Shown: piece by piece, positions 25,615-52,246 of the stretch | Layout of the letters: each line of letters opens with the position of its first letter | How positions within the stretch are numbered: position 1 is the first letter of the stretch | NCBI RefSeq assembly: GCF_000002995.4 | Contig: NW_025062479.1 | Location: 22,378,721 to 22,442,720, forward strand | Direction: 5' to 3' | DNA: 64,000 nucleotides | Source of the DNA: Brugia malayi | Lineage: Eukaryota > Nematoda > Chromadorea > Rhabditida > Onchocercidae | The notes under the pieces: generated by a model | What the model saw: only the letters and a program-made list of their open reading frames with translations | Told to the model about the DNA's origin: nothing | Database searches by the model: none | Made by a program: the position numbers and the translations under genes

Positions 25615-26467
25615 GTATAAGCGAGATTATTATTAATCGAAGTTTATTTTCTATGATGATTGATGACTTACTATTTTTGGCATTATTTATTTATACACTT
25701 TCAAATATTTTGATTTTGCATAACTAGTAATTTTAAATTCTTCCCATTAATCGATTATTTCGTTCTTATTTTAAATCAAATTTATGTATTTGTCAAACAT
25801 TGTGTTAAGCAATAAATAGATTTGACATTCTGATTTATAATATTATTTCTTAGTATCAAATGTATTGTTTACTTTGCGGTTAATTATTTCAGATTAATTT
25901 ACATATTTTACGTTGCAGGTTTTCATATATACTGATATTTGGATTATTAACTATTCATTATTAGTACCGTCAGTTATTAAGGTTTTTTTTTTTTTTTTTT
26001 CGTTTAGTATACGTTTCAGTTGTTCGTCTACATTTACTTCATTGATGTGAATAATCAAGTAGCGACTGTTATATAGTTTATAGCAAATAGTTTGTGATGT
26101 TTATGTAAACAGTTCGTTTTACATGGTTATATTCGGCGTAAAGTTTATGGATTGTAACTTATCCAGTATGCTGATACTCATTGTTTGTTGTTTACATAAT
26201 AGAGGATAGTTCGTATTTTCATGGGAATAATTGTACGACCATTGTTATAAAAGTTTTATTGTTCCATTCTTTTGGTCAAATATTTAACGTGACGTTATCC
26301 GTGTAACTCCATGTAACTATGTAACTATTTTCATGTCATCTTACTATCATGATGATTATTTGCTACAATATTCATGTGATTTTGAATGTTTGGTTTTTAT
26401 ACAAATATCCAATTTAAAAATGTTTTAATATTTTTGCGTAAATGCTCCATCCTTATTCAGTTTTTCT

Positions 26468-26469
<2 letters not shown>

Positions 26470-26507
<38 letters not shown>

Positions 26508-26508
26508 G
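26470..26508. repeat. AT microsatellite
   Basis: About 39 bases of nearly pure (AT)n. Confidence 0.95.
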
Positions 26509-27770
26509 TACTTCCTCAATTATTTATATTACTTACACTGCTAATAGAAATCTATTTGCTATCGTAGACTGTTAAAATATTGGAGAAATGTTCGCAAAAG
26601 TGCATATACATCTCCTATTGCCACAACTTTTTTTTTTCTTTCAATAGAAACTAGAAAGGATTTATTGATTCTTTACCAAAAAGCTTACATGTTAGGATGT
26701 GAGGTTATGAGGATTTGTTGATGTGTATATGTATGTATACGTATGCATGCATGAATATATATGGATGTATGCATACATATATGTGTATGTGGTATGTTTG
26801 CTTTGCTTGCTGTTATTGAAATTAGGAAAAAGTAGAACTTATGGCAAAGCATAGCGAAAGCATACCATATATTTTTTCAGCAATTTCCTTTCCCAAAGGC
26901 AAACTTCCATTCTTTTTTTTTTTTTTTTTTTTTTGTTATTTCATCGCTTATTACAATTATTATTGTTCTAGAAAGAATGGGCTAATTGAATGGGAAGTTT
27001 CTGATCAAGCAGCTTTTCTAAATTAATTAAGTGATATAATTAATTAATTAGTTCTTCATCCATCAATCAATAATTGCGCGAGAGTTTCGGTAATTAAGAT
27101 AATAATCAAATGAAAACACGTTGCATATACTTGAAACATTTATCGATACATGAAAATTGTAGCACTATTTTTTATTTTCCGCTTTGAATTACTTCTGAAC
27201 GGTATTTTTAGTTTCTAATATTCATGGGTCAAACAAAAAATTTTAACTTATGGTTATTGGCAATATGATCGTTAAATTTTGGGCAATTTTGCTATTCATC
27301 ACAGGTTCATATGAACGCCTTCTTTTTCTGTTTTTTAAATGTCTATATTTCTAGTACAAGCTATAAATGCTCAGCTGCTCTTGTCATATTTATTATCTTA
27401 CCAACAACAAGTCGGATTTTCCATTTAAATCATTCCCTTTGACTTTTGTTTAGATTTTCTTATACATTTTAAACCGGACTAGCAACCAAATGCTTTTTCG
27501 TTTTCGAAAAAAAAAAAAAAGCCTTAAATTGACACTTTAATGTTGTTTTCAAATGGGTTGATGTCGTTCTTTGCATCGTTTATAATTGATGAAATTTTTT
27601 GAAACTCTCCACTGTAATTGTTTCAGGCACTGAAATCTGTACATAAACATTAAGCTTAGTTTCGTTTTATGTACAAACTGTTGCGGTACTAATTGGTTGA
27701 AATTTTTTTTTGGACGACTTATTCGACAGCAAAAAGAGAATTCGTTCGAAATCGCTAATCTTCCTTCGTA

Positions 27771-27779
27771 CCTTTGCAG
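27771..27779 (+). promoter_or_regulatory. predicted 5' acceptor of dyn-1 (trans-splice or 5'UTR intron)
   Basis: CCTTTGCAG lies 34 bases before the dyn-1 ATG. In nematodes such a site is commonly used for spliced-leader addition. It could equally be the 3' end of a 5'UTR intron joined to an upstream exon such as 25445-25614. Confidence 0.55.
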
Positions 27780-27813
27780 TGTGGTGGTAGTTATTTAGCA
27801 AGGGAACGTGAAA

Positions 27814-37381
<9,568 letters not shown>

Positions 37382-39146
37382 ATTCCAGCTAGATGCTACG
37401 ATCTTTCTCCTCTCTTCTCATGTAAATATTTTTCTTTGTTAGAAGTGAGCTTTACTAAAGTCTTAATTCAAATAGTGATACTTGAAAGTTATCGTTACTT
37501 TAATTTTTGCTGTAGAAAATTAGGGTCATTCTATGCGGTAGCAGTTTTTGTGCCAATCGTTTCAATGAACCTTTTATAAAAATATTATGACTTGAATAAG
37601 CTTACTACAACATGCTTAGTATTTTGTTTATATGCATCCTTATATGGATGTACTGGTTCTTAGTATTTACTCTTTACTTTTTCTAATGAATTTCCAATCA
37701 TGCGCAGTCATGAAAGCATTTCTTACATTTGCTATATGGGTCTGCATTCTGTATCTAAAAGATATTGTCAACCCAAAGCGAAATATATGACTTAAAACGC
37801 AATAACTTAATTTGGTCTTCCATTCGTATAGAAAAAATATCAAAACGATTTAGGATAAATTTTGCAGTCTGAAATCAGAGAATAAAGCTGGCTTCTGTAG
37901 TTTTTTTTTTTAGTTTCCCGAGATTCGAGATTAAGTTTAATCCTGTATTGTAATGCTAATTTGCTAAGCAGAGTAGGAATAGAAGTTAAACCTTGATTTT
38001 TTAGTTATGGTCATAATGTTAGTTTTCATTATATATATAAGACATTCCGTGAATTGTGAGAACTCCCAAATCTCATATGCGTTTTTCAGTCATCTAAAAA
38101 TTTTGCTTTACTTTCGTTCTTTCAGAGTCTTATCTCTAATTAAACTGGATAGTCTTAGAAAGTATTGTCTGTGGCAAATCTTGTTGTAAATTGTAGTGGT
38201 GAAACTTATCTCTATGTGACATTCATTTTACTATAATTTATTTATTTTTTTACTTTCTTTTTACGAATAATTCTTTTTTTTTCTTGAAATTTCTAGAAAG
38301 GAAAGAGAGGGGACACTCATTCGCTGAATTACCTCTTCACTTCAGTCTTTGATTTAAGCTTTTAAATTTAACACTAAAATTCGCTTCATCAGAGCATCTC
38401 ACTATATTTGAACAAAAAATGGCTTTTAATGAAGATTTGAAATTGAATCTTAAACTTATTATTCCCATTAATCTTCCAGTGTAATCGCGTTATGTTTTCT
38501 ATAGCCAAGATAGAAGGGAAAATTCTGGAATTACCAAATATCTACCAGAAAATTTCTTCTGAATACATTTATGCTATGGAATTCTTTCCAGAAATGTTTC
38601 TTAAGGTTTTTCATCCAGCTATGATAGTCTCTATGTTGATAATTTGTGTAGCAAGTTGATGTTTATGAATAAAAATATGTCCTTGTGATTTAGCCTCTCT
38701 ACACATCTGAATTCTGTAGTCTCAGCGTACGCATCGGGAATTTTCTTATTTTTCTATAAAGCCATCACAAATAATAAAAATTCAATTCAACTACTGAAAA
38801 AGGAGAAAAGCAGAGAAATTCATTTATACCAGATAGATATTATCTACAGCCAGTAGTAAATTGAGTACATTTCAGAAAATGAAATAAGTTGAAAATATCT
38901 TATAAAAATAATTAACATAGATTATTTGTTGGATTAGCACATGTAGGATTTCCACCAAAAACAAGAAAAAAAAAAAGGAAAAAAACGCTTTAACCTTCGA
39001 TTTGGATATTGTTAAATACAGCAAATGACGATATTCAGATTTGTTTCCAAGTAAACAATAGATCTGCAGGAAGTTGCTCTTCCAATTTCCTAAGTGTTCA
39101 ATACTCCATTTGCAATTAAATTAGTGCATACAGTGGTGAGACATTA
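37382..39146. other. 3' region between convergent dyn-1 and knl-2-like genes
   Basis: No coding exon is seen. Candidate plus-strand poly(A) signals AATAAA lie at 37881-37886 and 38669-38674. The two genes end 1.77 kb apart and point at each other, so their 3'UTRs share this stretch. Confidence 0.55.
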
Positions 39147-42100
39147 TTAATCCGTTTCCTCTTCAAAATATTCATCTGGCTCTGATTCTTTGTCACTGTC
39201 GTTCTGATGACACTGCGCTGCTGGCACTTGTAAATGGTAGTTTTTCGAAAATGATGGTTTTGCCACATTTGCACGATTTCTACCGTACTGATTCTTCACT
39301 TTCAATATTTTATGAACATAGCGTAACTGTCGTTCTCTGCAAAATTGGAATCCAAGTTTTTATAGTTGATAAGGTCGACCATACAGTGCTAAATTTTTTT
39401 CTGCCGTAATTGCTATTAGCTTTTCTGTAATACGCGTTAAACCAATTCCACATTTATATATATATATGCTTTTTTGACATACAGGCATACAATTTTTTAT
39501 TTCCAGAGTAGCAAATAAACCATTCTGTTAAGAGGAAAGAAATATACCAGTAGATATACCTGTAAGTCTCATCATCTGGATCAAATCTGAATGGAACATA
39601 AGAATCCCTTTGCAAAACTTTCGGTGTTGAATTGTCCGGTGATTCAGGAATGCGAATTAACTTTTTCCTGTGAATGTTTCTTCGAACAGATTTCGGTGTT
39701 GGCGTACGCAAGACAGATAATAATGAATCATCAGAGTCAAAAGTTGTTACTGACGGCATCATCTGAAATATTTACTAGTTTTGCCTCCCACGAGCCACTG
39801 AGTTATGTCGGAGACATGGAAGCACAGCGACTCAAATCGAAACTGGAATCTATTGCAACATAAGAACTAACTGCCAATTTTCTTCCATTTGGTCCAATAT
39901 CCATCGTTTCTTCGAAGAAGTCTGAGCCATCACCCGCTTTCAGATACTGTCGAGTAAATCGATCCGCTTGAATCTGATAAGCAAGCGTGCCAACCTATTA
40001 CGCATTTTCACATTTTAATAGAAAGTGGAAGCAAGGATACTGAAACTAATACAAAAAAAATGCGCTGACTAAAACATTATGTCAAAATACTTCCTCACAC
40101 TTACTGCCTAAATGTGCTACCAAATTTGGATCTTATCTATAATTACAATGAGAATATACAATTTACTTTGGTTTTTCTAAGCGCATCCACCACATCAGCC
40201 GATACATCCGTTGTTTTACTCTCTTGTGGAATAATATTCAGTTTCAGAACCTCAATTGCTTGCTTACGACATTCTTCTGCCGTACGTGTTCGTATTGATG
40301 CAGCGACATTTTCCCAATCTTTCTCGCTCTGTGGACACATAGCACGAACTGCTAACTAAAAATGGTTTATATTTGCTACATCTTAGAAGATATTAAGATT
40401 ACTGACAGTGAATTAAATAAAATAGTCTCAAAATGTTCGGAATCAATCTTACTTTACAAGGTTCCATTTCTTTAATCAAGCCTAATTTCTTTATCAATTT
40501 GTTTTTCGTCACTGTGCACAAAAAAATGATTTTTTGATATTCGTGGACTAATCAAACAAAAAATGAAGTTTAATGCTTCAGAGCAAGTCATTTTTTACCG
40601 GTTGCAGAATAATTTCACTACAAGTAAATTTTTACTTTCAGTCTGGTATTATCATTTCCCGTCCATTTTTTCGCTTGCACATTTTTCGCATTTTTAGTAA
40701 TATTATCATTAGCAATTCTCCCATTCCTTGCATTTTCCACAACACCATTCTCCGATTCCACATCGCTAAATGATACAATCGGTACCGCTTCTTTAACGCT
40801 GTTATGTCCTTCATCGTCTTTTCTTTCTATTATAGAGTTCATTAAATAATGTATACTGCTAGCAACATTCTATTTTCTTCTTTCAAAAAAATGAGGAAAT
40901 AAAAAATGAACCCGCTCTAGTTTTTACACAAGTGCCCTTCTTAGACTGGTTCTTCTGCTTCGAACGAGTTTTCCTACAGGTTTTGATTTGACGTTTCCGT
41001 ATTTTATGTCTTTTTGCTGTCTTTTCTTTCATGCCTTCTTCTGGTGAAGATATAATCATACGTGAACTACGCTGAAAATGAAAAAATTCTAGTGAAGAAA
41101 GTAAATTCGATTGAGAACAAGTAATTCTAAAAATTCCAGCATATTTATTTGAAGAAATTTGAACTTCCAGTCCTTACAAATCAAAATTTCTTACATATCG
41201 ATGTTTTCCACAGAAAGGCGTTACAGGTGCAGATGGAGATGGTTTTCGATCATCATCACTGGAGGAGAAAGAGCTTTTACTATCACTGTAGGACACAAGA
41301 GGGACTCTTTTGTTTTCTAAATTGCATGGACTAGATTTTCGGTTTTCTTTTCCCATTGTTTTTAGTAAAGTCACTGCACGGAGAGTTGATAAAGAGCTCT
41401 GAAATTTATAAACGTTTCCAAAAATCAATCATAGATAGCTCATTTCATTTATTATTAATTATGGACTTACTAGCAAAAGTGATTTTCTTATTCAACTACC
41501 ACACGAAAAGAATTTAAAGCAAATAAAAAAGTTTACATCGGAAGCACTTGTCGAGTAAATAGAATCTGTTGTAATGCCAATAGTTTTTATTGGAGAACCA
41601 TGGACATTGTATACAATTCGTTGTCCTGTCCACGTTGCCAAACGTGGTTTAACAACACGGCCACTTCTAGTCGTTTTTAACACAGAAAGGTTTGCAGAAT
41701 CTTAATAGGAAAATATTAGTATTTATCTCAAAATATGAAACAGTAAGAACACAGAAGAAAAAAAGCGGACGATAGTGAAACAAAAGAAAATTATCTCATG
41801 TTTTCCTAATAAAATTATCATTTACCTTCGCTTTTTCCCTCGATCTTCATTCGCTTTGCTGGAACAAGATCTTTGCTTTGTCGATATTTATTATCTCTCC
41901 TCTTTCTTGGTTTTACGCTATCTAAATAGCAAGAATTAAGAAATGTATATGATATTATAATTCGATAGAATAAGGATTCGAAATTTACACGAGTTTTCAA
42001 TTTGATATCGGACAGATTTCCTCGAAGTGGAATGCTTTGCAGTGGAACATTTCAGGTCCTTTCTGCAGTTTTGAATGCTCTCACTAGAAGATGAGCCATC

Positions 42101-43785
42101 ACAATCGCTACTATCAGAATCACTATCATCAGATAAATGGCTCTTGATACTCTGCTGAAAACCACAACGATTTTCCACTTCATCATCGTCATGAATTTCC
42201 GAAATAGTCAGAGACTGTTGCGGTGGTAGTTGCGGTTCACTGAAAGTTGACCCTCAATTTTAAAACATTTGAAAAAGCAAAGAAAAAGATCTATGATGAC
42301 AAAAAAAAAAATTGGAACCTATGAAAACAGTTCAGCAATCGTCATATATATTACTTAGCGATTGAAAAACATGAATATTAAAAAATGAATAAAAAAAAGC
42401 GACTGAAAAATATGATTAAAAGTATGAATATTCATACTTTTGCTATTGAAAATTATAGTGAAAAAAATAGCAAGGAAACTTACATGTATGTGTTGAAAAA
42501 CAATGATAGGATACGATGCCAATCTTTTGGAAAGCCATTCAGGAATTGTGTCACAAATTCTCTCGGAAATCCTAACGAAAAAGAAATAAATTCATACCAG
42601 AAAATTCTCAGCTAAAAGCACAACTGATGCAAAACTACTAACTTTGACTTTTCTCTTATATATTATATTAAAAATATCATATAGAAGAAAGCAACATATA
42701 AACCACGACATTTCAATCAATTCATGGAATTGCAGAATATGAAAAAAATATTAAAGTGTTGGTACAGGGTTTAAATGAAAATATAAGTCCTAGTTATACT
42801 TATTTCATATTAAATGCAAAGATCAGAAGAAACAAGAACTACCTTGTTGCGCTGCTAATATTGTATTAATCGGCCCCATAAGTTCGTATGCACATGTTTC
42901 GGTTTGCAATAAACGAGTACCTTCTACCGCAACAATACATGATGTTTTCCAGTCCAAATTTTTGTCCCTAAACATGAATTTAAAGATATATTATAACTGA
43001 TTTCCATACAAATGATTCAAATTTTTATAAGCTTAGAATGTTAAAAAAGTGACAGCAGACAATTAAGACACTTACGGACGAAAACCAACTACGACAAAAG
43101 CAAAATTTGGGAAAAGCTTCGAATTTCCCAAGTCATTTGCAGAAAAACGTATTGTCCAATTATATAAAGCAACTGGTTCTGAAAATATAGGATAATTTTT
43201 TATTAATCAGTTCTGTATACCAGAAGAATTTCATTTCCACCATAATGATAAACAGAAACCGCATGGGAACTAACAAATATTTAAAGCTCGGAATCCGAAA
43301 ATTAAATTCCCATAATTTTGACACGAAACATTTAGTGGGGAACAAAAATGTCAAGAAAGTAGTAAATCAATAAAAGAAAACCTACATATACCAATACCAA
43401 AAAAAAAAGAAAAGAAAAAGGAAAAAAAAACTCACTTGAACGACGTCTCTGAAGCGGCAACAGAGGCATTTTAAAAATATCGTCTTGTGACTTGTCTTTA
43501 TCAACAGACAACTTAATCCCAGCAACACGCATATCACCACCAGCTGACATAAAATGGTTATCACATTTTGATATCATGTTTTGCTCACTGGAATCATGAC
43601 TTGAAGATGCAACAGATGTGCCAAGATTTATCGAAGACCCATTGGTTGAAATCGTGCAGTTGTCACGCAATTTAGATAAAGAAAGCTTGTCTCTGCTTGA
43701 TTCTTCATCCTCTTCCACAATTTTGTCATTGATAAATAAAGGCTTCGCGCGTTTTGCGTTACAGTTCGAAAGTGAAGACACTACA

Positions 43786-43817
<32 letters not shown>

Positions 43818-45499
43818 CTTGAATAATTAGATGAGAAAATAATACCCAGTTAAGCGTAAGGTTGATTACAAATTGGATAACCTTTCAAAAATCATTTCTG
43901 AGAATATAAAATTTGACATATCTTAACATATTGTAACGTAAATTGCTTCAATTACCATTTCTAACCGCTGATATACGATGTCCATCGGTACGTGAACATT
44001 TAGATATATCTAGGAATAAGCCACTGAGAAGCATAGAATGTAATCCTTGAGATGCATTAAGTTTATTAGGCTTGACCACATTAGTGTAGTAATCGCATAA
44101 AAGTTCTCGCCATTCATATGGAAAGCCATCTTTGAATCTTTCGATTAGTGTCTTTGGATATCCTGAAAAAGAAATTATTTAAAAAAAGAAAGGTCCATGA
44201 CAGTCAAAATTGAGATCGTGAAATTTGCTAAATAAGTTTTAGAAAATACAAAATACCATCCAATTCCTAAGTGACAACATTAGTAATGAATCCTATACTA
44301 CAAAAAGAATGTTTTTACAAGATAATTCGTTTATCATTAACTGATGAATAATATATCTTAGGAGTATTAGAAGAAAGACGAAGGTTCAGGAATGGGAAAA
44401 TGAGATCTTTGAAATCGGTTAACAGACTAATCCAGACAAAAATTGTGGTTTGTATCCCTTAGATGACACTGCATTTATTACTGCATTCAACAATTTGATA
44501 CTCAAAATGGCGATAGATAAAAAAAAAAAAAAAAAAACTAAGATCTGACAAATGAGAATCTCTTTTGCTAATTTCTTTATTATAATACATAATAAGGTTG
44601 CAAATTTCCCAGCTTTCTAAATATATCTTTCTTAAAAAATTTGAATAAACTATATACTTCTTCTTCTTCAAGAAACTGATACTAGATCACTGAATTATGT
44701 CACTCCTTGAAAAAGCTGTAAGTATTTCAAAAAAATATTTTAAGAATATCTTAAATAATTTATAACAAATCATACCAAGTGCATATGCTGAATCCTGATC
44801 AAATACTCCATGTAAAACATATTTGGAGCCACTAACGGTTAGTAAAGTCATTGAATTATGTCTCTCCTTGATCGCTGTACTACGCCAATTTTCTAGTTCG
44901 CGTTCTTCGATGTCTTTCTTTCGATAACCTTCCACGCATACAGCAAATTCATCCTTATCGTTACGGATAAACTGAAAGTTTAATATTTGTTTACCACGAA
45001 CTGAAGTACTGCATTAATTATCAAATATTCAACCTGATATTAAGTAATGAGACTATAGAAATACAAGCTACTGGAGTTCTTTACTATAAAATAGTAAGCA
45101 GCTGCATCTTATTCAAATTGAGAAAATGTCCCAAATAAAATTTCAAATCTTAAAAGGAGATCAAAAAATTTCCTCCAATCCTCAAAAAACATTCAATATA
45201 ATGCCACAACATAATATTAGTTAAGTTACTGTCATTCATGGACTCCTTAGTGAACTCGATAATCGACTGAAACTTTTTAGCATTTTATCATAACTATTAA
45301 AAAAATCAATAAGAAGCGCTTTTATCATTCGTTTACAAAATACCTAAAACAAGACTTTAATTCCAAAAATAGCTCTAAAAATCTAAAAAATTCGTCACTC
45401 TCAAACCTAAAAATTCTATAACCATTAAAATCCTTCAACCTTGAAAATCCATAGTTTAAGATCAATTACTGCCTGTTGGCCTTTCTGTTGTGAGTACAT
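39147..45499 (-). CDS. knl-2: KNL-2/MIS18BP1-like centromere protein with two SANTA-like domains
   Basis: Seventeen minus-strand exons, 5' to 3': 45499-45440, 44971-44776, 44162-43956, 43780-43436, 43178-43076, 42967-42843, 42571-42484, 42239-41989, 41921-41826, 41700-41537, 41398-41195, 41071-40912, 40826-40636, 40355-40167, 39994-39872, 39762-39560 and 39336-39147; 964 residues. Residues about 11-115 are SANTA-like: IDLKLWIFK, VCVEG, WRSTAIKER, LLTVSGSKYVLHG, then GYPKTLIERFKDGFPYEW. Residues about 271-367 repeat the pattern: LYNWTIRF, FVVVGFR, LDWKTSCIVAVEG, YELMGPI, then GFPREFVTQFLNGFPKDW. A CENP-C-like motif (RSGRVVKPRLATWTGQRI) is at 502-519. A SANT/Myb domain runs about 718-775 (KKWTGNDNTRLK, then EKDWENVAAS and RTAEECRKQAIE). 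KPRKRR near 461 may be an NLS. The family brings CENP-A to centromeres. The exon 12 donor (GCGG|GTTCAT) is weak but is the only one in phase. C. elegans KNL-2 is of similar size. Confidence 0.87.
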
Positions 45500-45545
45500 T
45501 CCTATTTTTCGTTCTTGTTTCAACCAATCATTTGAGGAAAAAAAG

Positions 45546-45553
45546 CTGGAAAA
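45546..45553 (-). promoter_or_regulatory. predicted 5' acceptor of the knl-2-like transcript
   Basis: On the minus strand, TTTTCCAG ends 46 bases before the start codon, a typical spacing for spliced-leader addition in nematodes. The resulting leader would carry an ATG-ATT-GGT-TGA micro-ORF just before the main start. Confidence 0.5.
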
Positions 45554-46097
45554 AGCAGCACCGGATAAGGTCAGAAATAACATTAACCATATATTTTAGT
45601 CACTGGGCAAATAAATGATCATTCACTCTCACATATCACATGAAACACATATGCATCATTTGACGAGTTCGAGTAATAATAAAAATGTGCTGCATATGTA
45701 AATTACTACATAAGGTTAGAAGCCTACATCGCTCATGTAACTACTCGTTATCCAGGATATGTTTAGCTGTATCCAATATATACAGTAATTTTTTCAATCA
45801 ATAAGGTTTTCCTTGTCTACAAGGAAACGATGTCAACAGATAAGTATTTACAGACTTGTAATAATATTTTATATTGACTGTGGTAAAATTCCTATACATC
45901 ATATAAGTATTCCGTGAAACTATTTCTCGATGAAAATATACGATTTCTTTTTCTTTTTGCAGAAACTATTTTCATTCACTCAATGCAAAATCTGTCAATC
46001 ATAAATAAACTAGCATTGTATACTTGATAACTCTCAATAATCACACGTCTCACGTGAGTTTAAGCGTCTCCCACCCGCCACGTAACAAAATGTAAAA
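45554..46097. other. upstream region of the knl-2-like gene
   Basis: No exon is seen. The region holds an E-box CACGTG at 46051-46056 and leads into the GC-rich E2F-like cluster. Confidence 0.4.
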
Positions 46098-46118
46098 TTT
46101 GGCGCGCGATAACCGTTG
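46098..46118. promoter_or_regulatory. E2F-like site next to a Myb-like motif, upstream of knl-2
   Basis: TTTGGCGCGC at 46098-46107 matches the E2F/DP consensus (TTTSSCGC). AACCGTTG at 46111-46118 matches the Myb-type core (CAACGGTT on the other strand). GC-rich 10-mers are rare here, so the site stands out. It is about 600 bases upstream of the start codon of a predicted cell-cycle gene. The gene on the other side ends toward it, so knl-2 is the natural target. The match is direct; function is inferred. Confidence 0.5.
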
Positions 46119-47305
46119 TATTACATTGATCCACGCCAGAATGGATTATTTGTGTGGTCGTAATGAAAAACCTTTATCCCAACGAATAGGAATATTTTCC
46201 GCAAAAATTTATTTGCGATCCGCAAGGGTTACTATTTATTGCATATAGTTAATATCTTTTAATTTATAGTCTTCTACAGAATGAATTTGTTGAAGTGGAT
46301 TTTTTTTTTTTGATTTTTAAATTATTTGCTAATACACACATGCATACACAGTCACACACTGTATTGCCATATTTGAATAACAAAATATATTTTAAAAATA
46401 TAAATGCTTTTTGAAACATTAAAGTTATCGATTTTTTTTTTTGAAATTAAATTTGTCGCTTCTAAAGATATTGTATTAATGTCATCTGAATAATGCAATA
46501 ATTATTAAATTGCGTCATCATTACGTCATATCTGTCCGATAAAGTTTTCTTTTGCTTTTTTTCTTTAATAATTTGAAATAATCGTTTGAAGTATGGTTAA
46601 TTCAAGAAGAAGATGACAATAATGATAATAATTATTATTGCTATTATTGTTATCACTACTGTAATTATATTATTACTATTATTATTATCAAATTTTCAGT
46701 AAATATTCTTATTGACATTAATAATTACTGTTGACACTAATATTGCTAACTTCATCATTTTTCATTTCATTTTGAATCATTCAAACTCGCCTAGGATAGA
46801 TGATAGCATATATGATCATTCTTGTCAGTGTTATCAATGTTATCATTATCCTGTACTGTATACATCATAATCACTATCACATATACATTGCTGCCATTAT
46901 CACTACTGTGAATATATTATCACTACTATGAATTTCAATGTAATCTTCATTAAATTATATTTGTATTATGTTATCAGTCATCTTCTGGTCAATGAAATAA
47001 CTGTTTATCATTCATTTTTAGTTCAAATTCCATCTTTTTTCTTTTATCACTTCTTTATAATATCTTACGGAAAATTTTTTTCTTTTATTCGATTTTCTAA
47101 AATAATAGAATATTATTCTAAAATAAGAAATAGTTCTAATTTTATTAATCAATCAGCACTGATTTCAACTAGAAACTCAACAATAAATGAAAACGAATGA
47201 ATTAAGAAAGGATTTTATTATTTCCATTAAAATTTGATTTTTTTTTTTAATATATACATTTTTATTTTTTATTAGTAAAAGCAAAACATTATCAATGATT
47301 GGACC

Positions 47306-47336
<31 letters not shown>

Positions 47337-47731
47337 AAAAATTAAATCAATGAATGCTTTTAGAGAAAATAATTGCATAAAAATAAATAATTATAAAACT
47401 GATATTACATTCTTCCATAAAGTTCGATGGCATAATTGTGTAATATAATTTATTACCAATAGAAAACAAATTTCAGTGATTTATTGAAAATACCAGCTTA
47501 TGTAAATTATCACTTTTCATATGAATGATACGAAATATTCCAGAATTATTCTAAAATAATCTTTTATCATTCATCAAATTATATAAACAGAAAGTTGAAG
47601 AAATTATTTGCAAAAAAAAAAAACGGTGAAAAAGTTTTTTTTTTTCTGATTAAAATATAATACTAAAAAATTTTTATTATCAATCAATTTATTCCTCTTC
47701 TTTCTTCTCTTTTTTTTGTTCATTTTTACAA

Positions 47732-47769
<38 letters not shown>

Positions 47770-47844
47770 AAACACTAAATTAAATTAGAATTTTAGGAAA
47801 AAAAAAAAAAAAGTTTAAAATTAGGAATAATATTTGTACATTAA
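46119..47844. other. gene-free stretch between knl-2 and the zinc-finger gene
   Basis: AT-rich with ATT/AAT-type repeats around 46620-46690 and several T homopolymers, including one of more than 20 at about 47739-47763. No exon is supported. Confidence 0.55.
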
Positions 47845-47850
47845 TTTATT
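47845..47850 (-). terminator. poly(A) signal of the zinc-finger gene
   Basis: AATAAA on the minus strand starts 8 bases after the stop codon, which predicts a very short 3'UTR. Confidence 0.5.
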
Positions 47851-47857
47851 TTAAATT

Positions 47858-51613
<3,756 letters not shown>

Positions 51614-51926
51614 TATTCTTTTCTTATTCAATCTGAAAAATTTTTTCTTATCAGAAATTATATCATTAAATATAATTTTCTTTCTTTTTTTTTTTATATC
51701 TGTCAAAATTTTCAATTAACTTTTTGCATCGTTAATTTTATATTTGATTGAAAATTGATTATCCTAAAAAAATTGTGAAAATCAAAAAAATGAAATTTTT
51801 TTTTATATGAACAAATAGTTTGTAATTTTCAACAAATAATCTTCAAAGCAATCGATAATTTTTAAAAGTAAGAACAAATATTTATTTTTAACACAGTTTT
51901 TTTTTTTCTTTTTTCTTTTTATTTTC

Positions 51927-51960
<34 letters not shown>

Positions 51961-52044
51961 GAGATGAAAAATTATTTTAACATATTTTTTTCTTATGCTA
52001 TCAATCATAGTCCTAAAAGTATAATACTGAAATTGCGAGCCAAA

Positions 52045-52246
52045 CTTTCGGATATTATCCGGAAAGAGTAGTATTAGGATTGATAGTCAAAGTATTACAA
52101 TATTATCCAGAAATGATACTACTATAGCTAAAAACAGAACTACTGGAATATTATCCGGAAATGTTACTACTATAGATGATGACGATGAAACTATTGAAAT
52201 ATTATCCGGAAATGATAGCATTTGTACTGAAAACTAAATTATCCGA
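52045..52246 (+). repeat. minisatellite, about 50-bp unit, four to five copies
   Basis: The core ATATTATCCGGAAATGATAC recurs at about 52051, 52100, 52149 and 52199, with a final partial ATTATCCGATAAAC. Units vary between about 48 and 51 bases and share an ACTACTATAG segment after the core in the central copies. Confidence 0.8.

Larger units (their letters stand above)
25615..27779. other. dyn-1 upstream region
   Basis: About 2.2 kb without a supported coding exon. It is somewhat more complex in sequence than the deserts and holds an (AT)n run at 26470-26508. It ends in the acceptor CCTTTGCAG at 27771-27779, which begins the dyn-1 5'UTR. Confidence 0.5.
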
